Positions 23,813 through 33,700 of a stretch of DNA of 63,319 nt are shown piece after piece (the stretch's first letter is position 1; each line of letters opens with the position of its first letter). The notes beneath the pieces were generated by a model that was given only the letters and a program-made list of their open reading frames with translations, made no database searches and was not told the DNA's origin. The position numbers and the translations under genes are program-made. This stretch comes from Romboutsia_C sp015668195 (lineage in GTDB: Bacteria; Bacillota; Clostridia; Peptostreptococcales; Peptostreptococcaceae), in NCBI RefSeq assembly GCF_015668195.1, contig NZ_JADPFC010000009.1:1-63319 (forward strand), written 5' to 3'.

Positions 23813-25879
23813 TTATTTTCCTTCAGCTATTTTCTTAGCAACTGAAGCTGGAACTTGCTCGTAGTGGTCGAATATCATTGTGTATGTTGCACGACCTTGA
23901 GTAGATGATCTTAACTCAGTAGAGTATCCAAACATTTCTGAAAGTGGAACGAATGCATTTATAACTTGTGCACCAGATCTAGCTTCCATACCTTGTATTA
24001 AACCTCTCTTAGAGTTTAATCCACCCATAACGTCTCCCATGTACTCTTCTGGAGTAACAACTTCAACTTTGAAGTAAGGCTCAAGTAATACTGCATTACC
24101 TTTCTTCATAGCTTCCTTCATAGCCATAGAACCAGCCATTTTGAATGCCATTTCTGATGAATCGACTTCATGGTAAGAACCATCGTATAATTCAACAGCA
24201 ACGTCAACAACTGGGTATCCAGCAACTATACCAGATTGCATTGCACCTTGTATACCTGCATCAGTTGGTCCAACATATTCCTTAGGAACAGATCCACCAA
24301 CAGTTTTGTTTTCAAACTTGTAACCAGCACCTGGCTCTTGAGGATTAACTCTGATCTTAACGTGTCCGTATTGACCTCTACCTCCTGATTGCTTAGAGTA
24401 CTTGTATTCAACATCTACTGGTTGAGTTATAGTTTCTCTGTAAGCAACTTGTGGAGCACCAACGTTAGCTTCAACTTTGAATTCTCTTAATAATCTATCA
24501 ACTATTATCTCTAAGTGTAATTCACCCATACCAGATATTATAGTTTGTCCTGTTTCTTCATCAGTCTTAACTCTGAAAGTTGGATCTTCTTCAGCTAATT
24601 TTTGAAGAGCTATACCCATCTTTTCTTGAGCTGCTTTAGACTTAGGCTCTATAGCAACAGATATAACTGGCTCAGGGAATTCCATAGATTCAAGTATTAT
24701 TGGATTAGCTGGATCACATAAAGTATCTCCAGTAGTAGTATCTTTTAATCCTACTGCTGCAGCTATGTCTCCTGCGTATACTTCTGTTATTTCTTCTCTT
24801 GTATTAGCATGCATTTGTAGTATACGTCCTATTCTTTCTCTCTTACCTTTAGTAGAGTTTAGTACGTATGATCCACCTTGCATTATTCCAGAGTAAACTC
24901 TGAAGAATGCTAACTTACCAACGAATGGGTCAGTCATTATTTTGAATGCTAAAGCTGAGAATGGTTCTTCATCAGATGAGTGTCTTTCTGCTTCTTCACC
25001 ATTTTCTAATATACCTTTTATAGCTGGTATATCAGTTGGAGCTGGTAAATAATCAACAACTGCATCTAATAATAACTGAACACCTTTGTTCTTGTAAGCA
25101 GATCCACAGAATACTGGGTTCATTTCACAAGCTATAGTAGCCTTTCTTATAGCAGCTTTTAATTCTTCTATAGTTGGCTCTTCACCCTCAAGATATTTCA
25201 TCATTAACTCTTCATCAGTTTCAGCTACTGCTTCAACCATTTTTTCTCTCCACTCTTGAGCTAATTCTTTCATATCTTCTGGTATTTCAGTTATTTCTAT
25301 TTCTTTTCCTAAGTCGTCTTTATAGATATGAGCTTTCATTTCTAATAAGTCGATTTCACCTTCTAACCAATCTTCTTTACCTATTGGTAATTGCATTGGT
25401 ACAGCATTTGCATTTAATCTTTCTTTCATCATTGATACAACGTTAAAGAAGTCTGCACCCATGATGTCCATCTTATTTACGAATGCTATTCTAGGTACAC
25501 CGTAGTTATCAGCTTGTCTCCATACGTTCTCAGATTGAGGTTCAACCCCACCTTTAGCACAGAATACAGCAACTGAACCGTCAAGAACTCTTAAAGATCT
25601 TTCAACCTCAACTGTGAAGTCGACGTGTCCTGGTGTATCTATTATGTTTATTCTATGGTCTTTCCATGCAGCAGTAGTAGCGGCAGAAGTTATTGTTATA
25701 CCTCTTTCCTTCTCTTGCTCCATCCAGTCCATTTGAGAAGCTCCTTCGTGAGTTTCTCCTATTTTATGTGTTTGCCCTGTATAGAATAGGATTCTTTCTG
25801 TAGTAGTAGTTTTTCCTGCATCTATATGAGCCATGATTCCTATATTTCTAGTTCTTTCTAAAGGAAACTTTCTAGCCAT
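23813..25879 (-). CDS. fusA: elongation factor G
   Basis: EF-G catalyses ribosomal translocation and, with RRF, recycling. The 688-residue protein has the P-loop AHIDAGKT (17-24), switch I RGITI (59-63), DTPGH (81-85) with the catalytic histidine, NKMD, and the domain IV signature KQSGGRGQYGHVKIRV. Domains II to V are complete. The fusidic-acid contact regions show no obvious deletion. It is the third gene of rpsL-rpsG-fusA, 50 bases after rpsG. A divergent paralogue is at 56639-58570. Confidence 0.98.
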   Translation of the reverse strand: MARKFPLERTRNIGIMAHIDAGKTTTTERILFYTGQTHKIGETHEGASQMDWMEQEKERGITITSAATTAAWKDHRINIIDTPGHVDFTVEVERSLRVLDGSVAVFCAKGGVEPQSENVWRQADNYGVPRIAFVNKMDIMGADFFNVVSMMKERLNANAVPMQLPIGKEDWLEGEIDLLEMKAHIYKDDLGKEIEITEIPEDMKELAQEWREKMVEAVAETDEELMMKYLEGEEPTIEELKAAIRKATIACEMNPVFCGSAYKNKGVQLLLDAVVDYLPAPTDIPAIKGILENGEEAERHSSDEEPFSALAFKIMTDPFVGKLAFFRVYSGIMQGGSYVLNSTKGKRERIGRILQMHANTREEITEVYAGDIAAAVGLKDTTTGDTLCDPANPIILESMEFPEPVISVAIEPKSKAAQEKMGIALQKLAEEDPTFRVKTDEETGQTIISGMGELHLEIIVDRLLREFKVEANVGAPQVAYRETITQPVDVEYKYSKQSGGRGQYGHVKIRVNPQEPGAGYKFENKTVGGSVPKEYVGPTDAGIQGAMQSGIVAGYPVVDVAVELYDGSYHEVDSSEMAFKMAGSMAMKEAMKKGNAVLLEPYFKVEVVTPEEYMGDVMGGLNSKRGLIQGMEARSGAQVINAFVPLSEMFGYSTELRSSTQGRATYTMIFDHYEQVPASVAKKIAEGK

Positions 25880-25928
25880 GGTTCTCCTCCTTACGATATC
25901 CCTTAAAAGGTATCTTTATATCCTACTA

Positions 25929-26399
25929 TTAGAATCTGTAGTGAGCAAATGCTTTATTAGCTTCTGCCATCTTATGAGTATCTTCTTTCTTCTTTACTGA
26001 AGCTCCTGTGTTATTTGCAGCGTCCATTATTTCTTTCGCTAACTTTTCAACCATTCCTTTTTCTCCACGAGCTCTAGTGTAGTTTACTAACCATCTTAAA
26101 CCTAAAGTTTGTCTTCTTTCTGGTCTAACTTCAACTGGAACTTGGTAGTTAGCTCCACCAACTCTTCTAGCTTTAACTTCTAAAACAGGCATTATGTTAT
26201 CCATAGCTCTGTTGAATACTTCTATGGCTTCTTCTCCTGTTCTTTCAGCTATTAAAGCAAAAGCATCATATACTATTGTTTGAGCTTTTCCTTTTTTTCC
26301 ATCTATCATTAAATTGTTTATTAACTTAGTAACAACTTTACTTCCATACATTGGATCAGCTAATACTTCTCTCTTTGGAACATTACCTTTTCTTGGCAT
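25929..26399 (-). CDS. rpsG: 30S ribosomal protein S7
   Basis: S7 starts assembly of the 30S head and lies at the E site. The 156-residue product begins MPRKGNVPKREVLADPMYGSKVV and has the conserved GGANYQVPVEVRPERRQTLGLRWLVNYTRARGEKGMVEKLAKEIMDAANNTG. It lies 126-148 bases after rpsL; this spacer has no clear hairpin or leader motif. Confidence 0.98.
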   Translation of the reverse strand: MPRKGNVPKREVLADPMYGSKVVTKLINNLMIDGKKGKAQTIVYDAFALIAERTGEEAIEVFNRAMDNIMPVLEVKARRVGGANYQVPVEVRPERRQTLGLRWLVNYTRARGEKGMVEKLAKEIMDAANNTGASVKKKEDTHKMAEANKAFAHYRF

Positions 26400-26524
26400 T
26401 TTGCTTCCCTCCTTAATTATTTGATATTATTAAATCATAGGTACTCGACATCATAATATGCCGTGATGCCATAAATATCTATATATATTTAAAGCACCGC
26501 ACTATAATCAATTGTTAATTTTTA

Positions 26525-26947
26525 CTATTTTTTTGCAGCTTTAGGTCTCTTAGCACCGTACTTAGATCTTGCTTGCATTCTCTTATCAACACCTGCAGTA
26601 TCTAATGTACCTCTTAATATGTGGTATCTAACCCCTGGAAGGTCTTTTACTCTTCCTCCTCTTATAAGAACAACACTATGCTCTTGTAAGTTGTGTCCTT
26701 CACCTGGTATATAAGCAGAAACTTCTATTCCGTTTGTTAATCTAACTCTGGCAACTTTTCTTAAAGCTGAGTTAGGCTTCTTAGGAGTTACTGTCTTAAC
26801 TGAAGTACAAACTCCTCTTTTTTGTGGTGAACTTGTGTTAGTAGATTTCTTGTGTAAAGAATCGTACCCTTTTTGTAATGCTGGAGCAGTAGATTTCTTT
26901 TCTATTGCTTGTCTTCTTTTACGAACTAATTGGTTAATTGTTGGCAT
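26525..26947 (-). CDS. rpsL: 30S ribosomal protein S12
   Basis: S12 is at the decoding centre and controls accuracy. The product begins MPTINQLVRKRRQ and has 140 residues when read from the ATG at 26947; an adjacent ATG at 26950 is also possible after AGGAGG. The upstream part of the frame (to 26992) lies in the leader. The region TPKKPNSALRKVARVRLTNG and the later GRVKDLPGVRYH show wild-type lysines at the positions where streptomycin-resistance changes occur. It heads rpsL-rpsG-fusA-tuf and has its own promoter and leader. Confidence 0.98.
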   Translation of the reverse strand: MPTINQLVRKRRQAIEKKSTAPALQKGYDSLHKKSTNTSSPQKRGVCTSVKTVTPKKPNSALRKVARVRLTNGIEVSAYIPGEGHNLQEHSVVLIRGGRVKDLPGVRYHILRGTLDTAGVDKRMQARSKYGAKRPKAAKK

Positions 26948-26950
26948 CAT

Positions 26951-27175
26951 CTGCACCTCCTTTTCCAAATTTTCGATCTTAATGACCGCCAACTACATCA
27001 ATATGAAAACATATTGATTCATAGTAACTTACGTTACTCACAATTAAATGTCTATTAACTCACATTCCTGTGGTTTTAGCTCTTTGCAGTTTGGTGCTGC
27101 TAGTTCTTTAATTATATAAAGTCCAATTGAAAACTCTAAGAGCCATAGGCTCTTAGATAACTTTCAATTGCACAC
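26951..27175 (-). ncRNA. multi-hairpin leader of rpsL operon
   Basis: The predicted leader is about 225 bases. Three clear stem-loops are visible: 27124-27170 (long stem: CAATTGAAA/TTTCAATTG enclosing TAAGAGCC/GGCTCTTA), 27023-27038 (AGTAAC/GTTACT) and 26999-27016 (CAATATG/CATATTG). None has the T-run of a terminator. The class was not recognised. Confidence 0.6.
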
Positions 27176-27181
27176 TTTAAC

Positions 27182-27210
27182 ATTTTATCACCAGACATAA
27201 TTACTGTCAA
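27182..27210 (-). promoter_or_regulatory. promoter of rpsL-rpsG-fusA-tuf
   Basis: The minus strand has TTGACA (27205-27210), a 17-base spacer ending in GTGA, and TAAAAT (27182-27187), so an extended -10 is also present. It lies just after the rpoC stop. Confidence 0.87.
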
Positions 27211-27244
27211 GTTACTTTCTAGCTATTAATCGGCTAGTTTAAGC

Positions 27245-30200
27245 TTACTCTTCAATTTTTTCAACAGCTATGTTCTTGTATCTCTTCATACCTGTTCCTG
27301 CTGGTATCAATTTACCTATTATAACATTCTCTTTAAGACCTATTAAGTGATCTTCCTTACCTTTTATAGCTGCTTCAGTAAGAACTCTTGTTGTTTCTTG
27401 GAATGAAGCTGCAGATAAGAATGATTCTGTAGCAAGAGAAGCCTTAGTTATACCAAGTAAAGTTCTCTTAGCAACTGCTGGTCTTAAGCCGTTAGCAATA
27501 GCTTCTTCATTACATTTATTGAATGTTAATACATCTTCATAACCACCTGGTAATAATTCTGTATCTCCTGGATCTTCAACCTTAACTTTAGATAGCATTT
27601 GTCTAACTATAACTTCTATATGCTTATCGTTAACGTCAACACCTTGCATTCTATAAACTCTTTGAACTTCTTTAACTATATAGTTTTGAACTCCACTTAT
27701 ACCTTGTACTCTTACTATATCATGTGGATTTATAGAACCTTGAGTTAATGGATCTCCTGCTTCAACCATTTGACCTTGTTTAACTCTTATTCTTGATCCG
27801 TAAGGTATTGCGTATACTTGAGTTTCTCCTTCTTGTGGTATTACAGCTACTTCTTTTCTCTTACCAGTTTCATCTATTTCAACTCTACCAGCAACTTCTG
27901 TTATAACTGCTAAACCTTTTGGTTTTCTGGCTTCGAATAATTCCTCAACCCTTGGAAGACCTTGAGTTATATCTCCACCGGCAACCCCACCTGTATGGAA
28001 TGTACGCATTGTAAGCTGTGTTCCTGGCTCCCCGATTGATTGAGCAGCTATTATACCTACAGCTTCACCTATGTTTACTTCCTTACCTGTTGCAAGGTTT
28101 CTACCATAACACTTAGAACAAACTCCGTGGTTTGTCTTACAGTTAAGAACTGTTCTTATTTCAACTTTTTCTATTCCAGCTTCAACTATTCTATCAGCAT
28201 CATCTTCTTGTATCATAGCATCAGCTTCAACTATAACTTCACCTGTTGTAGGATTTACTATAGGAGCTATAGTATATCTTCCAACTATTCTATCGTATAG
28301 TTCTTCTATTACTTCGTTTCCATCTTTTATTGCACTAACTTCTGTTACATCACTAGTTCCACAGTCTATTTCTCTTACTATAACATCTTGACTGACATCA
28401 ACAAGTCTTCTTGTTAAGTAACCTGAATCGGCTGTACGAAGCGCTGTATCGGCAAGACCTTTTCTAGCACCGTGTGATGATGTGAAGTATTCCATTACTG
28501 TTAAACCTTCACGGAAGTTAGATTTAACTGGAACTTCAACTGTTTTACCAGATGCATTGGCCATCAGACCACGCATACCAGCTAACTGTCTTATCTGGTT
28601 CTTAGAACCTCTGGCTCCAGAGTGAGCCATTATGAATATATTGTTAAGTCTTTCTAGACCTGACATAAGAGCATCTGTAACTTTTTCAGTAGTCTCTGTC
28701 CAAGTTTCTATAACTCTTTCATATCTTTCTTCGTCAGATATAAGACCTCTTCTGTATGCTTTTTCATATTTATCAACTTTTTCTTCTGCAGCTGCTATAT
28801 GACCTTTCTTTTCTTCAGGTATCTTCATATCTGCAACGGCAACTGTTATACCACCTCTAGTAGAGAATTTAAATCCTAAAGATTTTATGTGGTCTAACAT
28901 CATAGCTGTTCTAGTGTTTCCATGTCTTCTGAAACACTTATCTATTATTTTACCTAGAGATTTTTTGTCAACTAAGAAATCAACTTCTAATCCAAATGGA
29001 TCTTTCTCTCTGTCAACAAATCCTAAGTCTTGAGGTATATTTTCATTAAATATAAATCTACCTACTGTACTTTCAACTAAAGAACTTCTTCCATCTTCAA
29101 GTACAACTCTCATCTTTACTAATGAATGTAATTCAACTGCTTTATTTTCATAAGCAAGTAACATTTCATTGTAATCTTTAAATATCGTACCTGTTCCTTT
29201 TTCTCCACCTTGATCTTCAATTGTTAAATAGTAACAACCTAGAACCATATCCTGAGAAGGAGTAGTTATCGGAGTACCATCTTTAGGTGCAAGTATGTTG
29301 TTTACAGATAGCATTAAGAATCTTGCTTCTGCTTGGGCTTCTACTGATAAAGGAACGTGAACCGCCATCTGGTCACCGTCGAAGTCAGCGTTGTACGCTG
29401 TACATACTAGTGGATGTAGTTTTATTGCTTTACCTTCTACTAATACTGGTTCAAATGCTTGTATACCTAGTCTGTGTAGAGTAGGAGCACGGTTAAGTAG
29501 AACTGGATGACTCTTTATAACTTCTTCTAAAACATCCCAAACTTCTGGCTTAACTTTTTCTACTATAGTTTTTGCACTCTTTATGTTGTGCGCATAACCT
29601 TCTTTAACTAATCTATCCATAACGAATGGCTTGAATAATTCAAGGGCCATTTTCTTTGGAAGACCACATTGGTAAAATTTAAGTTCTGGTCCAACAACTA
29701 TAACTGAACGTCCTGAGTAGTCAACACGTTTACCAAGTAAGTTTTGACGGAAACGTCCTTGCTTACCTTTTAACATGTCTGATAAAGACTTAAGTGGTCT
29801 ATTACCAGGTCCTGTTACAGGTCTACCTCTTCTACCATTATCGATTAAAGCATCTACTGCTTCTTGAAGCATTCTCTTTTCATTTCTAACAATTATGTCA
29901 GGAGCTCCAAGTTCTAATAATCTCTTTAATCTGTTATTTCTATTTATAACCCTTCTGTATAAATCATTTAGGTCAGAAGTTGCAAATCTTCCACCATCAA
30001 GTTGTACCATCGGTCTTAAATCTGGTGGTATTACTGGAATAGCATCTAATATCATCCACTCAGGCTTGTTTCCTGACTTTCTGAATGCTTCCACAACTTC
30101 TAATCTTCTTATAGTTCTAACTCTCTTTTGTCCAGTGCTGTCCTTAAGGTCAGCTCTTAACTCTTTGCTTTCTTGCTCTAAATCAATATTTTGTAATAAT

Positions 30201-30733
30201 TGTTTTACAGCTTCAGCACCCATCCCCACTGTGAAAGTATTGTATCCATACTTATCAACTGCAGTTCTGTATTCTTTTTCTGTTAGTAATTGCTTAGCAT
30301 TTAATCCAGTTTCTCCTGGATCAACTACTACATATGAAGCAAAGTATAGTATCTTCTCTAAAGATCTAGGAGACATATCAAGTAGAAGTCCCATTCTACT
30401 TGGTATCCCCTTGAAGTACCAGATGTGAGACATAGGAGCTGCTAGCTCTATATGTCCCATTCTTTCTCTTCTTACTTTAGCTTTAGTAACTTCTACTCCA
30501 CATCTATCACAAACTACACCTTTGTATCTTACTCTTCTATATTTACCACAGTGACATTCCCAGTCTTTTTGAGGTCCAAATATTCTTTCACAGAAAAGAC
30601 CATCTTTTTCTGGTTTTAGTGTACGGTAGTTTATAGTTTCAGGCTTTTTTACTTCTCCTCTAGACCATTGTCTTATTTTCTCTGGAGAAGCTAGTGCTAT
30701 CTTTATCGACTCAAAATTGTTTAATTCAAACAA
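27245..30733 (-). CDS. rpoC: DNA-directed RNA polymerase subunit beta'
   Basis: This is the largest RNA polymerase subunit, carrying the catalytic magnesium. The product has 1162 residues. The N-terminal zinc ribbon (CHCGKYRRVRYKGVVCDRCG, about residues 60-80), the catalytic NADFDGDQMAVH with three aspartates, the bridge-helix/trigger-loop segments and a C-terminal zinc-binding cluster (CKTNHGVCSKCYGRNL) are present. It follows rpoB by 43 bases. No separate promoter was seen. Downstream there is no ribosomal L7Ae-like gene, unlike Bacillus subtilis; the rpsL promoter begins almost at once. Confidence 0.99.
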   Translation of the reverse strand: MFELNNFESIKIALASPEKIRQWSRGEVKKPETINYRTLKPEKDGLFCERIFGPQKDWECHCGKYRRVRYKGVVCDRCGVEVTKAKVRRERMGHIELAAPMSHIWYFKGIPSRMGLLLDMSPRSLEKILYFASYVVVDPGETGLNAKQLLTEKEYRTAVDKYGYNTFTVGMGAEAVKQLLQNIDLEQESKELRADLKDSTGQKRVRTIRRLEVVEAFRKSGNKPEWMILDAIPVIPPDLRPMVQLDGGRFATSDLNDLYRRVINRNNRLKRLLELGAPDIIVRNEKRMLQEAVDALIDNGRRGRPVTGPGNRPLKSLSDMLKGKQGRFRQNLLGKRVDYSGRSVIVVGPELKFYQCGLPKKMALELFKPFVMDRLVKEGYAHNIKSAKTIVEKVKPEVWDVLEEVIKSHPVLLNRAPTLHRLGIQAFEPVLVEGKAIKLHPLVCTAYNADFDGDQMAVHVPLSVEAQAEARFLMLSVNNILAPKDGTPITTPSQDMVLGCYYLTIEDQGGEKGTGTIFKDYNEMLLAYENKAVELHSLVKMRVVLEDGRSSLVESTVGRFIFNENIPQDLGFVDREKDPFGLEVDFLVDKKSLGKIIDKCFRRHGNTRTAMMLDHIKSLGFKFSTRGGITVAVADMKIPEEKKGHIAAAEEKVDKYEKAYRRGLISDEERYERVIETWTETTEKVTDALMSGLERLNNIFIMAHSGARGSKNQIRQLAGMRGLMANASGKTVEVPVKSNFREGLTVMEYFTSSHGARKGLADTALRTADSGYLTRRLVDVSQDVIVREIDCGTSDVTEVSAIKDGNEVIEELYDRIVGRYTIAPIVNPTTGEVIVEADAMIQEDDADRIVEAGIEKVEIRTVLNCKTNHGVCSKCYGRNLATGKEVNIGEAVGIIAAQSIGEPGTQLTMRTFHTGGVAGGDITQGLPRVEELFEARKPKGLAVITEVAGRVEIDETGKRKEVAVIPQEGETQVYAIPYGSRIRVKQGQMVEAGDPLTQGSINPHDIVRVQGISGVQNYIVKEVQRVYRMQGVDVNDKHIEVIVRQMLSKVKVEDPGDTELLPGGYEDVLTFNKCNEEAIANGLRPAVAKRTLLGITKASLATESFLSAASFQETTRVLTEAAIKGKEDHLIGLKENVIIGKLIPAGTGMKRYKNIAVEKIEE

Positions 30734-30776
30734 GGAGTTCTCTCCCTTCTATTTGATATTTACATTAATAAAAATA

Positions 30777-33700
30777 TTATACATCAAAGTCTTCTGTATC
30801 ATCATAGTCTATTTCATCATAAACTATGTCTTCTTCAAATTCAATGTTATCCATATCACCATTCTCGAAATCTTCTTCTTCGATTTCTTCTATTATATGG
30901 TCATCTTCCATTTCTTTAACATTTTCTATTATATCTAATTCAAATTCACCAGTAGTTTCCTCTACATCTAGTGATTCTCTTACTTCTATTTCTTGATCTT
31001 CATCAGTTAATACTTTTACATCTAAGCATAAACTTTGAAGTTCTTTTATAAGAACCTTGAATGATTCTGGTATTCCTGGTTCAGGTATATTTTCACCTTT
31101 TACGATTGCTTCGTATGCTCTAACACGTCCTACAACGTCGTCAGATTTAACAGTAAGTATTTCTTGAAGTATATGAGCAGCTCCGTATGCTTCTAGAGCC
31201 CAAACCTCCATCTCACCGAATCTTTGTCCACCGAATTGTGCTTTACCACCTAGTGGTTGTTGAGTTACTAATGAGTATGGTCCTGTACTTCTAGCATGTA
31301 ACTTATCATCAACTAAGTGATGTAGTTTTAACATGTACATGTATCCAACTGTTATTGGGTTGTCGAAAGTATCTCCTGTTCTACCATCATATAAAGTTAT
31401 TTTTCCATCTTCTGGATATCCAGCTTCAACTAATGCTTTTCTTATATCTGGCTCTTTTGCACCATCAAATACTGATGTAGCAACATGCCATCCTAAAGCC
31501 TTAGCAGCAAGCCCTAAATGAACTTCAAGAACCTGTCCGATGTTCATACGAGATGGTATACCTTGTGGGTTAAGAACTATATCTAATGGTGTTCCGTCTG
31601 GCATGAATGGCATATCTTCTTCTGGTAAGATTCTAGATATAACCCCTTTATTACCATGACGTCCGGCCATCTTATCCCCAACAGTTATCTTTCTCTTCTT
31701 AGCTATATAACATCTAACTAATTCATTAACACCTGGAGATAAATCGTCACCATTTTCTCTAGTGAACACTTTAACATCAACTATTATACCAGATTCTCCA
31801 TGAGGAACCTTAAGTGAAGTATCTCTAACTTCTCTAGCTTTTTCTCCGAATATAGCACGAAGTAATCTTTCTTCTGCAGTAAGTTCAGTTTCTCCTTTTG
31901 GAGTTACTTTACCAACTAATATATCTCCAGAATCTACTTCAGCACCTATTCTGATTATACCTCTTTCGTCTAAGTTCTTTATAGCACTTTCTCCAACGTT
32001 AGGTATATCTCTAGTTATTTCTTCAGGTCCTAATTTAGTATCTCTAGCTTCACATTCATATTCTTCTATATGAATTGTTGATAATCTATCTTCTTTAACT
32101 AATCTTTCATTTATTAAGATGGCATCTTCGTAGTTATAACCTTCCCAAGTCATGAACGCTATGAAGCAGTTTCTTCCTAATGCTACTTCTCCAAGATCTG
32201 TTGAAGGTCCGTCAGCTATAACATCACCTTTTTCTATCTTATCTCCTTTATTTATGATAGGAGTTTGATTTATACAAGTACCTTGGTTTGAACGCTTAAA
32301 CTTAAGTAATTTATATCTATCTTTGTTTCCATCTTCTCTTTTTATTATTATTTCATCAGCTGTAACTCTTTCAGCTATACCAGAGTTCTTAGCAACAACA
32401 ACTGCTCCAGAGTCTTTAGCAGCTCTGTATTCAACCCCTGTACCTATGATTGGAGCTTCTCTTCTCACTAGAGGTACTGCTTGACGTTGCATGTTCGATC
32501 CCATCAGCGCACGGTTGGCATCGTCATTTTCTAAGAATGGTATCATTGCAGTTGCTATAGAAACAACTTGCTTTGGAGATATATCCATGTAGTCAACTCT
32601 TGATACTGGAACTAGTTCAACAGCACCATTTTTAGTTCTACATACTAATCTCTTATTTATGAATGTTCCATCTTCTTCTAATGGTTCATTAGCCTGAGCT
32701 CTTATGAATAAATCTTCTTCATCAGCTGTTAAGTAATGTATCTCATCAGTTACTCTACCATTTTCCTTATCTACTTTTCTATAAGGAGATTCTATGAAAC
32801 CAAATTCATTTATCTTAGCATAAGTACCTAATGAGTTTATAAGACCGATGTTTGGTCCTTCTGGTGTCTCTATAGGACACATTCTTCCGTAGTGAGAATG
32901 ATGAACGTCACGAACTTCGAACCCAGCTCTTTCTCTTGAAAGACCTCCTGGTCCTAGTGCAGATAATCTTCTCTTGTGTGTTAACTCAGATAATGGGTTA
33001 GTTTGATCCATGAACTGAGATAACTGTGAACTACCGAAGAATTCTTTTATAGCAGCAGAAACAGGTCTTATGTTAACTAGAGCTTGAGGAGTTATAGCTT
33101 CCATGTCTTGAACAGTCATTCTTTCCTTTATAACTCTTTCCATTCTAGATAAACCTATTCTAACTTGGTTTTGTAATAACTCACCAACTGATCTTATTCT
33201 TCTGTTACCTAAATGATCTATATCATCTATGTAACCTATTTCATGGAATAAGTTGAATTGGTAGTTTATAGATGCTATTATGTCATCTAATAATATATGC
33301 TTTGGTATAAGTTCTTTTATTCTAGATTTTATAGCTTCTTTTATTTCTTCTTCGTCACTATATTCATCCATTATCTCTTTTAAAGTTGGGTAATGAACTT
33401 TTTCTTTTATATTTAAATCATCTATATTGAATTCTATATGTGATTTTATATCTACAAAGTTATTACCTATAACCTTAGCAGTCTTTTCATCCTCTAGTAA
33501 TAAATTAACTACATTTATTCCAGAATTTTGAATATCCTTAGCTATTTCGTAGCTTATTTTTTCTCCAGCTTTTACAAATACTTCTCCAGTTTCTGGATTA
33601 ACTATATCTTCAGCTGAAACTCTGTTCATTATTCTGTAGCATAAAGCAAGCTTTTTGTTGAACTTGTATCTACCTACTTTTGCTAAGTCATATCTCTTAG

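Noticed and set aside
26951..26992. Longer S12 N-terminus
   Set aside because: The extra residues do not match S12 and cover the AGGAGG site. The ATG pair at 26947-26950 fits the family start.
29895..30428. 177-codon open frame on the plus strand
   Set aside because: It lies wholly inside rpoC on the other strand and has no family signature. Codon bias of the real gene explains the open frame.
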